A stretch of DNA of 64,000 bases from Bacillus sp. FJAT-27264 (GCF_001682855.1 NZ_MAQW01000033.1:15580-79579), one strand, 5' to 3'; positions 37,263-46,142 are shown, counted from the stretch's first letter. The notes: generated by a model not told the origin, from the letters alone. Program-made: numbers and translations.

Positions 37263-38414
37263 GTGAACCGAGAGCTGACATTTCTGCGTTACGGACTTAT
37301 TGTGATCCCTGCGCTGATAACCATGCATATTCAGGAATATGCCGATTACGAGCTGTTCACTTTGCACCTGCTGATTCTTTTGCTGCTGGTCGTGATGGAA
37401 GGACGGCTGCCCCTGGCCTTTCGGGCATTGCTCAGCGGTAGTGAGATGTTACTTACAGCCTGGCTGTGCAGTCAGTATGGTCCTTTGATGATCTTTCCCG
37501 CAATATCGTCCCTACTGTTCTATTCACAGCTTCAGCCGCGACAAGTGCCGGTGGTTTTTGCTACAGTGCACTTGATCGCACTTAACGCCGCCTTTTATTC
37601 TAGCTCACAGCTTGCGCTGGCTTCCATTGATCTAGCCTTCCTGCTGGCTGCTTGTCTGATGGTATTGTTACACCGGGCCAAGCATGGCCAGGCCGAAACG
37701 CTGTTCCTCTACGATGAGCTGCGCAAGCGGCATTTCGAGCTGGATGAGGCTCGAACCCGGCTTCAGCAATTCGCAGCCCAAGTTGAGAATACCGCCCAAT
37801 CTGAGGAACGAGTACGGATCGCCCGCCAATTGCACGATGATATTGGACACCGGCTGATTCGGGTGAAAATGATGATGGAGGCAGCCATTCATACGCTCCC
37901 TGCTTCCCCTGACGCAGGAATGGCCCTCATGCTCCAGATACGTGACCAGCTCTCGGCCAGCATGGATGATATGCGCGCAGCCGTTAGGCGTATTAATTAT
38001 GCGCCTCAGCTTGAAGGTGCTTACGCACTTGACCGGCTGCTGGAGGAGACGGGCCGCGATACCGGAATAGTCACCTCCTACAAGGTGGAAGGCATGCCGT
38101 TCCAGCTCTACCCAAGCCTGCAAGTCATCCTTTATAAAAATGCGCGCGAAGCTATCACTAATGGGCTCCAACACGGTAAGGCTACAACGATTTCCATCAG
38201 GCTTGCCTATTCCCCCAGTGAGGTGACCATGGAGATTAGCAACAATGGCCTGCTCCCCCATGATAAGAACCGATTGCAGAGTAGAGGCGGCATGGGGCTA
38301 AAAGGCATGGAGGAGCGGACCTCCCTGGTCGGCGGCACCTTGGAGCTGCGGCTGGAACCGGAGTTCGCCCTGATCACCCGCCTGCCTGTATATAAGCAGA
38401 CTGAGATACTTTAG
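37263..38414 (+). CDS. NarL-family sensor histidine kinase, LnrJ-like
   Basis: A 383-residue membrane kinase. About five to six closely spaced helices fill the first 140 residues with almost no extracellular loop, which is typical of intramembrane-sensing kinases. A short coiled linker follows. The HisKA_3 phospho-acceptor motif is ARQLHDDIGHRL near residue 193 and the ATPase domain ends with GMGLKGMEER near 350. It starts with GTG after AAGGAAGG. It is divergent from the ABC exporter and followed, after 455 noncoding bases, by its response regulator. This matches YfiJ/LnrJ, which senses membrane-active polyenes in B. subtilis. Confidence 0.9.
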   Translation: MNRELTFLRYGLIVIPALITMHIQEYADYELFTLHLLILLLLVVMEGRLPLAFRALLSGSEMLLTAWLCSQYGPLMIFPAISSLLFYSQLQPRQVPVVFATVHLIALNAAFYSSSQLALASIDLAFLLAACLMVLLHRAKHGQAETLFLYDELRKRHFELDEARTRLQQFAAQVENTAQSEERVRIARQLHDDIGHRLIRVKMMMEAAIHTLPASPDAGMALMLQIRDQLSASMDDMRAAVRRINYAPQLEGAYALDRLLEETGRDTGIVTSYKVEGMPFQLYPSLQVILYKNAREAITNGLQHGKATTISIRLAYSPSEVTMEISNNGLLPHDKNRLQSRGGMGLKGMEERTSLVGGTLELRLEPEFALITRLPVYKQTEIL

Positions 38415-38869
38415 CTATATAAATTGAGGCTCAATATTATAATCAGAGCTTTGCCAAAACAACTTCTTCATAACACCCGGTTCAGCAGGTTGAAGCTCAC
38501 GCAAGTGAACTAACGGACCGTATCGTCGTTATTTGCACATCAAGCTGCTACTGGAACATGTAATGGACTTAGGGGACGATACCCCCTCCTAAACAGCGAA
38601 TGTTGAACAGGATTTCTGCTCATAGGAGCTCCGGGGTCCGTTATCTTCCTGAGTGGTTGAATCGATAGGTAATAAAGTCTCTGGAGTCCGTTGCTTGGCG
38701 AAGTAAGAACTCATTTTGTGATAGATAAACGCTTTCCTCAGGAAAGCTATCATAGAAAGCATACGCTGTTTCTAGGTTTTATGCGTGAATACCAGTACAT
38801 TTTAAAGAGATCTGGTGGCAAGAACGGCTTTTAGCCGAAAATCAAATTAAAGGAGACCTGCTAAACGTT
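38415..38869. other. 455-base noncoding gap inside the two-component system
   Basis: No ORF is supported. It contains a nested inverted-repeat structure: TAACGGACC (38511-38519) with GGTCCGTTA (38635-38643), and inside it GTATCGTC (38520-38527) with GACGATAC (38575-38582). A further GCTTTCCTCAGGAAAGC hairpin lies near 38732-38748. The gap is unusual because kinase and regulator genes of this type normally abut. Confidence 0.65.
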
Positions 38870-39523
38870 ATGATCAAAGTTCTGATTGTTGACGACGATT
38901 CGTTTATCCGGGAGAGCCTCAAGGTGCTGCTGGGCATGGACGGCAACATAGAGGTAGTTGGGACAGCTGGAGACGGGAATGAGGCACTGGCTCTGCTGTC
39001 GGGGGGATTAGCGGCAGACGTGGTACTTATGGATATTCGTATGCCCGGCTGCGGAGGCGTTGAAGGTACACAACTGATCAAGGAAAGCTATCCACAGATT
39101 TCGGTGTTGATGCTGACCACCTTCGACGATGATGAATATATTATCGAGGCCCTTCGGAACGGGGCGCAGGGATACTTGCTCAAGAACATCCCGCCAGACC
39201 GTATTATCCAGGGGATCAAAACTGTACATGAAGGCAACATGCTAATCCATCCCGATATCGCCCGTAAGCTGGCTACTTTCCTAAAGCCTGTGGCACAACA
39301 GGAAAACACGCCCGCACAATGCCTTGAAGCTTACGGACTCACCAAAGCCGAACAAGCTATTGTCGCTTCCATCGCCGAAGGGCACTCCAATAAGGAAATT
39401 GCCGGTGCCTTATTTCTGAGCGAAGGTACCGTCAAGAACTACATTACCGACATCCTTAGCAAGCTCGGCCTTCGCGACCGCACGCAGATTGCAATTTTTT
39501 ATTTGAAGAACATTCGGGAGTAA
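38870..39523 (+). CDS. NarL/LuxR-family response regulator, LnrK-like
   Basis: A 217-residue regulator. The receiver domain has the acidic pair VDDD at 8-11, the phosphorylatable Asp in VVLMDIRMPG (about 56) and the conserved Thr/Lys in LTTFDD and YLLKN. The LuxR-type helix-turn-helix is LTKAEQAIVASIAEGHSN followed by KEIAGALFLSEGTVKNYI at about 152-190. It is probably activated by the upstream kinase and controls the divergent exporter. The Shine-Dalgarno AAAGGAG is about 14 bases from the ATG, longer than usual, so translation may be weak. Confidence 0.92.
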   Translation: MIKVLIVDDDSFIRESLKVLLGMDGNIEVVGTAGDGNEALALLSGGLAADVVLMDIRMPGCGGVEGTQLIKESYPQISVLMLTTFDDDEYIIEALRNGAQGYLLKNIPPDRIIQGIKTVHEGNMLIHPDIARKLATFLKPVAQQENTPAQCLEAYGLTKAEQAIVASIAEGHSNKEIAGALFLSEGTVKNYITDILSKLGLRDRTQIAIFYLKNIRE

Positions 39524-39556
39524 GGTTAGAGAACGGCGATTGACGATTGGGACTGG

Positions 39557-39740
39557 CTGGTTAAGATCCTGGCGAGTGTTGATCGTGACTAACATTGGCA
39601 GGCGTGATGGTGAGTGCTGATCATGGTTAGCGTTGGCAGGCGTGATGGCGAGTGCTGATCATGACTAGTGTTGGCAGCCGTGATGGCGAGTGCTGATCAT
39701 GGTTAGCGTTGGCAAGCGTGATGGCGAGCTGCAGTGATTA
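39557..39740. repeat. 38-base tandem repeat, about 4-5 units
   Basis: Units start at 39595, 39633, 39671 and 39709 with a more diverged unit from 39557. The core reads TTGGCAGGCGTGATGGCGAG and then TGCTGATCATGGTTAGCG. Units differ by one to six bases and the last is cut short. The period is not a multiple of three and no ORF runs through it. Confidence 0.85.
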
Positions 39741-39931
39741 AAAGTCCCAATGTTTCCGCTATGCAAGACTAACCCCATATTAGAATTCCAACTTCAATCT
39801 ACATAACAGATAAATAACCTTGCCCGGCGAAACAACTGGATAAACTCCCGTTATTCTGCCGCTAAATCATAGTTTTGTAAGAATAACAGGAAAAGATCCC
39901 GTTCTTTCCTCACCATAGCCATGAAAACCTA

Positions 39932-39980
39932 ATAAAGCGCCGGATTAACGGGAGTTTATCCCGTTAATCCGGCGCTTTAT
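39932..39980. repeat. Perfect 22-base-stem palindrome
   Basis: Left arm 39932-39953 (starts ATAAAGCGCCGG) and right arm 39959-39980 are exactly complementary with a 5-base loop GTTTA. There is no T run, so it is not a classical terminator. A second 16-base perfect inverted pair joins 39838-39853 with 39946-39961, so two alternative folds compete. A TTAACAGGA/TCCTGTTAA hairpin follows at 39996-40018. Confidence 0.85.
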
Positions 39981-40216
39981 GTCATTTCACGTTATTTAAC
40001 AGGAGAATTTCCTGTTAACCCCAGAGTCAGACCTTCTACTTCTGCAAAGGTAGACAGAAGGACTCATCAGTCTCTTGTGCTAACTCCAAAGACTTAGCTG
40101 TTCCACAGCTCTAGAGCACCTTACACGGCCAAGGATTATCTGCATCTACCTGCCTTGGATTCAGCTTTTTTAGGCAAGAACACATGGATGATGTGTCCAA
40201 CTGCATCTCCAAGGGA

Positions 40217-41521
40217 CTAATCCGCCTTGGATTCAGCAGCTTTGGCCCGCTTAAGCTCATTGGCCGCTGAACGGTTGCTGCGGCTGAGGCTTGTCCGCAA
40301 GCTGATAATGCCGAAAATACTCGTCGGCTTCGCCAGCGCAATGGTCGTCTCATCCGGCTCTGGCGCAAGTATGATGCCAAGCTGGTGATGATCACCATCA
40401 TAGATGGCAGTCTGCAGGTACTTGCTCTCCCCTGCCCGGTTCTGCACCTCCAGCTTGCAGAACGCCGGGTTCTTGCGCAGCGCCTCATGCAGCTGCGCGG
40501 CTTCGGTCAACAGGACCCCGTTGACCTTGAGCAAGACCTCGCCGGGCAGGATGCCCAGCTCCTGCCCGGGGCTGCCCGGCAGCACGGCCAGCACTTTGCG
40601 GCCGTGCGGGGGATGCACGAAGATGGGACTGCTGCTGCGCTCTTCCAGAGCGCTGTACCAGAATAGCCCTTCGTGCAGCAGGACCGCTGCGAGCGCCGCA
40701 AGCAGCGTCAGCGGGCTCCACAAGAAGGCCAGCAGGCTGAGGCTCAGCAGGACGCCGCTGTAGATCAGCAGCCGCCCTGCCGTACGGGACGCCTTGCGCC
40801 CCGGCAGCAGGCTGTGCGTCATCTCGCTGAAGCCCATGATGACGGGCAGGGACACGATGCCTAGCCCGCCGCCCAGCAGCGGCTGCCATGGCAGGTCTCC
40901 GGTTCCGGCAGCGGCAGGAACCAGCAGGAACAGCGGCAGCGGCCAGAAGGCCTGCAGCTGGAAGCCACCGACGACCTTGCCGCGCTTGCCTTTCAGGAAC
41001 AGCGGCGAAGCCAATCTAGGGCCCTGCCAACGAGCCAGCAGAGCCTCGGCCAGATGTAGTAAAGCGGCCAGAACCAGCAAAGCTGGAATGTCCATTTCCC
41101 GCAGACCGGTAACTAGAGTTCCGATTGTCCCCGTCTGGAAAGCATTCGGAAAGAAAGAAAATACGAATTGTATAATGCCCAGTATGCCTATAGCATAGGC
41201 AAAACATAAATAACGAACACGAATCAGCAGTAGAAGCAGAGTAACAATCCATATACAGGCCACTGCTGGACCAGAGATCGAAACGCCCAGTAAGACAGCA
41301 GCTACGGATACCAGAAGTCCCATAACCAGGCCACTCCAGACCGTACGCCAAATCTCCTGACCCGGACTATGCAGCTTTACATGAATAAGTTTCCGTTCCA
41401 AGGCTACCTGTCTTCGGTAGTACAGGGCAACAAAGATAAGAGCAATATAGTAATAGGGCTGGATTAGCAAACTCAACGCTGCCTTGCCCAAGCTTCCCAA
41501 CAGTTCCAGCATCACATTCAA
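40217..41521 (-). CDS. minJ: PDZ-domain membrane protein, MinJ-like
   Basis: A 434-residue protein with about eight hydrophobic helices in the first 290 residues and a C-terminal PDZ domain (about 300-375, with VLPGSPGQELGILPGEVLLK). This is the layout of MinJ (YvjD), which bridges DivIVA and MinD to control division-site choice. B. subtilis minJ also lies beside ctpB and ftsEX, so context supports the call. The tail after the PDZ domain is low-complexity (KRAKAAESKAD). Sequence identity to MinJ is not checked, so a generic PDZ membrane protein remains possible. Confidence 0.75.
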   Translation of the reverse strand: MNVMLELLGSLGKAALSLLIQPYYYIALIFVALYYRRQVALERKLIHVKLHSPGQEIWRTVWSGLVMGLLVSVAAVLLGVSISGPAVACIWIVTLLLLLIRVRYLCFAYAIGILGIIQFVFSFFPNAFQTGTIGTLVTGLREMDIPALLVLAALLHLAEALLARWQGPRLASPLFLKGKRGKVVGGFQLQAFWPLPLFLLVPAAAGTGDLPWQPLLGGGLGIVSLPVIMGFSEMTHSLLPGRKASRTAGRLLIYSGVLLSLSLLAFLWSPLTLLAALAAVLLHEGLFWYSALEERSSSPIFVHPPHGRKVLAVLPGSPGQELGILPGEVLLKVNGVLLTEAAQLHEALRKNPAFCKLEVQNRAGESKYLQTAIYDGDHHQLGIILAPEPDETTIALAKPTSIFGIISLRTSLSRSNRSAANELKRAKAAESKAD

Positions 41522-41570
41522 CCGTTCGTCACGCTCCTTTTCGTCCGGTTACTACATTTCTCTAAAATCA

Positions 41571-41600
41571 AAGAAAAAAAGAAGGCTGAATTCAGCCTTC
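41571..41600 (-). terminator. ctpB terminator
   Basis: GAAGGCTGAATTCAGCCTTC is a perfect 20-base palindrome directly after the ctpB stop codon and followed on the minus strand by TTTTTTTCTTTG. Confidence 0.9.
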
Positions 41601-43073
41601 TTACTTGTTCGACGATGCTGACTTGATTTCCTTCTGAATCTCTTCAATTCCCTTATTCCGTTGATTATCATTGGCCGGATTCTGGATAGCCTTGATCAGC
41701 GCTGCCTCCAAAGTCTCGGCAGTTTTAGCATCGATAATGCCTGTGACCGATAGCTTGGCTGAGCTCTGGAATTTCTTCACCGCTTCCTTGGTAGCAGCGT
41801 CAAAATATCCATCTTTGCGGCCCGGCTTATAGCCTAGTCCATCCAGCATAATCTGCGCACTCTTCACATCTGCGCTGTTCATGTTATATTGCAAGGTCGC
41901 GCTCTTATTGATCGGAGCTACCGAGAAATAGTCAGGCTGAGCCACTGCAATATCCGGCTTGATGCCTTTGCCGTGAATCCAAGTACCGTCAGGCGTCAGC
42001 CATTTGGCAATCGTGATCTTAAGCAAACTGCCGTCTCCGAGCTGCTTGTCGAAGCTGGTCTGCACCGTACCCTTGCCGAACGAATTATCACCGATCAGCT
42101 TGGCGCCTGCGGATTGCTGCAGGGCCCCTGCCAGAATTTCTGATGCACTGGCGCTGCCTTTGTTCATTAGGACAACAACCGGATACGCTTTGCTGGATCC
42201 TTTGGATTTACTAAGCTCACGCTTCTTGTTCTTGTCTTCAACTTGCACAATGGTTTTACCTGACGGAACGAACTGCTCCGCCATCTGGATCACTACAGGA
42301 AGCACGCCACCGGGATCGTTACGGACATCGATGACCAATCCCTTCATGCCTTGCTTCTCTAGCTTGTCCAGCTCTTCCTTAAACCGTTCTGCTGTGTTCA
42401 TGGAGAATTGGGTCACCTCGATGACACCAACATTGTCCTTTTCCAGCTTGGCATAGACGGTCTCCAGCTTCACATCATCACGAGTGATAGCAAACTCCAA
42501 CGGCTCTGCGGAGCCTGCTCGCTGGATTTTAAGCGTAGCCTTGCTACCCTTCGGACCGCGAATTTTAGCAACCGCCGCATTCAGTTCCAGACCTTCCAGA
42601 GATTCACCGTTGACGGAAAGGATCACGTCTTTGGCCTGAATGCCTGCTTTCTCAGCAGGTGATCCTTTAATCGGAGACACAACGACAACTTTGCCATTCT
42701 CCGAGGAGACTTCGGCTCCAATTCCAGAGAACGAGCCTTCGATGCTCTCCTCGAATTTCTCCGCCGTTTCTTTACCCATATAATTGGAGTACGGATCGCC
42801 CAGCGCTTCCATCATCCCATTGACTGCACCGTCGATCAGTTTGTTCCGATCTACAGTTTCATAGTAATTACCCTCAATCAAACCAAGAGCCGTACCCAGC
42901 TTTTTGGCTTCCTTCTGATCCAGGCCGCTGCTTCCGTTAAGCGCAGAGGAAATTGCACCTTGCCCTGCAGCTTGTCCGGAAATCTGCATATAACCGGTCA
43001 CACTCAGGGTCAGCAAGCTGCCGCACAGTAGGGCGGCGATCATCAAAAACGCCGCTGTACTTTTCTTCAACAT
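41601..43073 (-). CDS. ctpB: S41 carboxy-terminal processing peptidase, CtpB-like
   Basis: A secreted, membrane-anchored protease of 490 residues. An N-terminal signal/anchor (about 6-28) is followed by a PDZ domain (about 95-180, with SPIKGSPAEKAGIQAKDVIL) and the S41 core. The catalytic Ser is in KGSASASEILAG and the Lys in GKGTVQT (about 315-350). A peptidoglycan-binding domain 1 (about 400-465) ends the protein. In B. subtilis CtpB cleaves SpoIVFA to trigger late sporulation. The ATG at 43073 with GGTGGG upstream is chosen over the 43169 extension, since the signal peptide starts there. Confidence 0.9.
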   Translation of the reverse strand: MLKKSTAAFLMIAALLCGSLLTLSVTGYMQISGQAAGQGAISSALNGSSGLDQKEAKKLGTALGLIEGNYYETVDRNKLIDGAVNGMMEALGDPYSNYMGKETAEKFEESIEGSFSGIGAEVSSENGKVVVVSPIKGSPAEKAGIQAKDVILSVNGESLEGLELNAAVAKIRGPKGSKATLKIQRAGSAEPLEFAITRDDVKLETVYAKLEKDNVGVIEVTQFSMNTAERFKEELDKLEKQGMKGLVIDVRNDPGGVLPVVIQMAEQFVPSGKTIVQVEDKNKKRELSKSKGSSKAYPVVVLMNKGSASASEILAGALQQSAGAKLIGDNSFGKGTVQTSFDKQLGDGSLLKITIAKWLTPDGTWIHGKGIKPDIAVAQPDYFSVAPINKSATLQYNMNSADVKSAQIMLDGLGYKPGRKDGYFDAATKEAVKKFQSSAKLSVTGIIDAKTAETLEAALIKAIQNPANDNQRNKGIEEIQKEIKSASSNK

Positions 43074-43191
43074 CAGTTCCCACCGTCCCTTCTTGTCCCT
43101 CTCTCGAACCTTACGTTTTGCCCGTTCAGCATAGAACGGTATCTCTTCCAGTATATGCCCTATGTCCAATTAATATTTATAAGTCCCAAAA

Positions 43192-44475
43192 TTACAAGTA
43201 AGGCATCGGATTAACAGGCTTACCGTCGATCCGAACTTCAAAGTGAAGATGGGGGCCCGTGGAACGCCCAGTGGAACCGGACTCCGCGATGACCTGACCA
43301 CGACTCACGTGATCACCGGCTTTCACCTTAATCCCGCCGTTACGAATATGGCCATACAGTGTCCACATGCCGCCGCCATGATCAATAATTACACAGTTGC
43401 CGTACCCGTTCCACCATTCCGCTACCAGCACTGTGCCGGAATCAGCAGCATGGATACTGGTTCCTTGCGAAACGGCAAAGTCCGTACCGGTATGCAGCTT
43501 CCCTACTTCTCCTGTGACCGGATGGGTTCGGTAACCATAAGGAGAAGAGATTCGTGCTGCACCTACAGGTCTCAAAAGCGGACCATCTCCGCCTGCATAA
43601 GCTACGGAGCTTGAAGAAGATGCTGCCTTAGCTGCCTTCTTCTTGGCCTCAGCCTCTCTGCGGGCAGCTTCAGCTTTAGCAGCGGCTGCCTTTCTCGCCG
43701 CTTCCTCTGCTTTGATCTTATCCTTTTCCTTCTCCAAGGTAGAACGCTGACTGGCCAGCTCTACAAGCTTCGCATTCTGTTCCTCACTGATATCATCAGA
43801 GTCCTGAATTTCCTTGTCATAGTAAGCGATAAGTTCTTGTTTGTCCTTTTCTTTCTCTTTCAGCAGACCGCGCTGCTCCTCCAAATCGGTATAGAGCTGC
43901 TTGGCCTGGGCGTACTTTCCTTCCAGCTCTTGCTTCTTGTCGATGACAAGCTGCTTGTCCACCTTATGCTGGACCAGAAGATCCTGATCCTGATCCACGA
44001 TCAGCTTCAGGGAATCCGCCCGGTCTAGAAAGTCAGTGAAGCTATTAGAGGAGAGAAGCACGTCCAGATAAGATACGGCTCCGTCCGTATACATAAGACG
44101 CACCCTAGACTCCAGAACCTTTTCCCGAGAAGCGATACGCGCTTCCGCGTCATCCAATTGAACAGCCGTCTGGTTCAGCGACTTCTCTGTATCGGCGATT
44201 TTTCCAGAAATATCTTTCATCTTTCTTTTAACCGTATCTACTTGCCCCAGCACATACTGCAAATTCATATTAGTCTTGTTCTTATAGTGCTGTGCTTCCT
44301 GATTGCGCGAAGCAGCCTTCACCTGCTGCTCTTTGGCTTCCTTAACTTCTTGCTGCAGCTTCTTGAGCTGCTTGTCGATTTCGGCGACACTCTTTTTGTT
44401 GGCATATCCTTCAGAGGGCCCGAACATAGTGACAGTCAGCAATAATACGGCTAACCCGGCAGCAATCTTCTTCAA
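43192..44475 (-). CDS. M23 peptidoglycan endopeptidase with coiled coil, EnvC/PcsB-like
   Basis: A 427-residue secreted protein. A signal peptide (about 1-25) is followed by a very long Lys/Glu/Gln-rich coiled coil (about 26-275), then the LytM/M23 domain (about 300-427). Zinc ligands are intact: HTGTD near 330 and HLHFE near 411, so it should be an active hydrolase unlike E. coli EnvC. The start is TTG with GGGGAG upstream. It lies 76 bases after ftsX on the same strand, the position where FtsEX partners are often coded. FtsEX-driven activation is therefore likely, by analogy with EnvC, PcsB and CwlO. Confidence 0.9.
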   Translation of the reverse strand: MKKIAAGLAVLLLTVTMFGPSEGYANKKSVAEIDKQLKKLQQEVKEAKEQQVKAASRNQEAQHYKNKTNMNLQYVLGQVDTVKRKMKDISGKIADTEKSLNQTAVQLDDAEARIASREKVLESRVRLMYTDGAVSYLDVLLSSNSFTDFLDRADSLKLIVDQDQDLLVQHKVDKQLVIDKKQELEGKYAQAKQLYTDLEEQRGLLKEKEKDKQELIAYYDKEIQDSDDISEEQNAKLVELASQRSTLEKEKDKIKAEEAARKAAAAKAEAARREAEAKKKAAKAASSSSSVAYAGGDGPLLRPVGAARISSPYGYRTHPVTGEVGKLHTGTDFAVSQGTSIHAADSGTVLVAEWWNGYGNCVIIDHGGGMWTLYGHIRNGGIKVKAGDHVSRGQVIAESGSTGRSTGPHLHFEVRIDGKPVNPMPYL

Positions 44476-44551
44476 CTCGCACTCCCCATCCTTTATCCAA
44501 AATCAAAATTAAAATTAAAATTAAAGCCTGGCTAAAATCTTCGAAATCCCG

Positions 44552-45466
44552 TTATACCTTCAAAAACTTACGAATGGACACGGTACTTCCCCAAATGCCA
44601 ATCAGCATGCCCAGCCCAACCAGCAGACCGCACAGGAGCATCCAGATCTCACCGAACGGGATCAGCTTCAGCCCCAGCATCGGGTCACCCTGCACAGAAG
44701 ACAACAGACTGGTGTAACCTGCGTACAGCAGGCCTGAGGTAACCAGTGAACCGATTAATCCGATCAGTGCCCCTTCTATAAAGAAGGGCCAGCGAATAAA
44801 ATAATTTGTCGCCCCAACCAGCTTCATAATGCCGATCTCTTTGCGACGGGCCAAAATGGTTACACGAATCGTGTTGGAGATCAGGAACATGGACATCAGA
44901 CCCAGCCCTGCTACAAAGATAAAACCAATATTGCGCACGGCACGCGTCACTTTAAACAGCGTCTCGATCGAGCCTTTTCCGTAATTGACTTTATAAATAG
45001 GCTGCTCTTCATGGGTCTCGTTCAGCGCTTGGATCTTCTCAGCCACAAAAGGGACAGTAGTCGGCTCAATGACCTCTATTACCAGCTTGTCTGGCAGCGG
45101 GTTATTGTCCTCATCGAACCCTTCAAGAAGCTCGGCGGCGTCGGCACCCATATCTTCACGAAATTCTTTGAGACCCTGCTCCTTGGAGACAAAAGTAATC
45201 TTGCTGACCTCCGGCATGCTGCCGATCTCATTCTCCACCGTCTCGCGCAGCTTCTGGTCGGTATTAAGCGCCAGATGCACATTGATCTGGACCTGACTAT
45301 CTGCCTTATCGGCGATAGCGTTCACATTAAGTACAAGCAGAATAAAGACACCTAGCACGAACAACGAGACGACAATCGAGGTGATGGAGGCTATGGACAT
45401 CCAGCCGTTGCGGAATACGTTTTTAAAGCCTTCCCGCACGTGTCGCAAGAAGGTCTTAAAACTCAT
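44552..45466 (-). CDS. ftsX: Cell division ABC transporter-like permease FtsX
   Basis: A 304-residue mechanotransmitter with four helices (about 22-42, 175-198, 222-246, 268-292) and an extracytoplasmic loop (about 45-170) between the first two that contacts a cell-wall hydrolase. The N-terminus HVREGFKNVFRNGWMSIASI is typical. It overlaps the end of ftsE by 11 bases. Together with FtsE it transduces ATP hydrolysis to a peptidoglycan endopeptidase; the EnvC-like gene just downstream is the obvious candidate. Confidence 0.96.
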   Translation of the reverse strand: MSFKTFLRHVREGFKNVFRNGWMSIASITSIVVSLFVLGVFILLVLNVNAIADKADSQVQINVHLALNTDQKLRETVENEIGSMPEVSKITFVSKEQGLKEFREDMGADAAELLEGFDEDNNPLPDKLVIEVIEPTTVPFVAEKIQALNETHEEQPIYKVNYGKGSIETLFKVTRAVRNIGFIFVAGLGLMSMFLISNTIRVTILARRKEIGIMKLVGATNYFIRWPFFIEGALIGLIGSLVTSGLLYAGYTSLLSSVQGDPMLGLKLIPFGEIWMLLCGLLVGLGMLIGIWGSTVSIRKFLKV

Positions 45467-46142
45467 AACCGTATTCCCCTCTCACTTGGTCTCTCACAAT
45501 GTTGCCGTTCTCGATGGCCAGAACCCGCTTGCGCATTTTATTAACAATGTCACGGTTATGTGTAGCCATAACGATCGTAGTACCACGGAAATTGATCTCA
45601 TCCAGCAGTTGCATAATGTCCCAGGAGGTCTCTGGGTCAAGGTTACCCGTAGGCTCGTCCGCAATAATAACTGACGGATTATTAACGATCGCCCGGGCAA
45701 TCGCAATCCGCTGCTGCTCACCGCCTGAGAGCTGTGAAGGCTCGCGGTTGGCTTTATTCTTCAGACCTACCAGATCTAGCACTTCATTAACCCGTTTCTT
45801 GATAATTTTCTTCGGAGCTTCAATAACTTCCATTGCAAAAGCAACGTTCTCAAAGGCCGTCAGCTTCGGGAGCAGCCGGAAATCCTGAAAGATTACACCA
45901 ATGTTCCGGCGCACATAAGGAATTTTACGCGGTTTGAGCTTGCCTATATTGAAACCGCCCACGGAAATCTGACCTTTGGTCGGCATCTCTTCTCTATAAA
46001 TTAATTTCATGAAAGTCGACTTCCCAGCGCCAGACGGACCGACAACATATACGAATTCGTTACGGTCAATCTTGACGGATACGCCCTGCAGCGCATGAGT
46101 GCCATTGGGGTACGTCTTCCACACATCCTGCATTTCAATCAC
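45456..46142 (-). CDS. ftsE: Cell division ATP-binding protein FtsE
   Basis: ATPase of 228 residues. Walker A is GPSGAGKST near 36, signature LSGGEQQRIAIA near 138, Walker B VIIADEPTGNLD near 158, and the His switch in ATHNRD. The GTG start gives MIEMQDVWKTYPNG, matching the usual FtsE N-terminus, and GGGAAG precedes it. First gene of the ftsE-ftsX-M23 run. The upstream region is shared with the divergent VanW gene and carries a WalR-type box. Confidence 0.96.
   Translation of the reverse strand: MIEMQDVWKTYPNGTHALQGVSVKIDRNEFVYVVGPSGAGKSTFMKLIYREEMPTKGQISVGGFNIGKLKPRKIPYVRRNIGVIFQDFRLLPKLTAFENVAFAMEVIEAPKKIIKKRVNEVLDLVGLKNKANREPSQLSGGEQQRIAIARAIVNNPSVIIADEPTGNLDPETSWDIMQLLDEINFRGTTIVMATHNRDIVNKMRKRVLAIENGNIVRDQVRGEYGYEF

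Larger units (their letters stand above)
39524..40216. other. 693-base noncoding, repeat-rich region
   Basis: No gene supported. From left to right it holds a 38-base tandem repeat (39557-39740), a cluster of palindromes (39838-40018) and a short duplication of the minJ 3' end (around 40139-40240). Confidence 0.75.

Noticed and set aside
39557..39740. CRISPR array
   Set aside because: The 38-base units are contiguous with no unique spacers between them and no cas genes are present.
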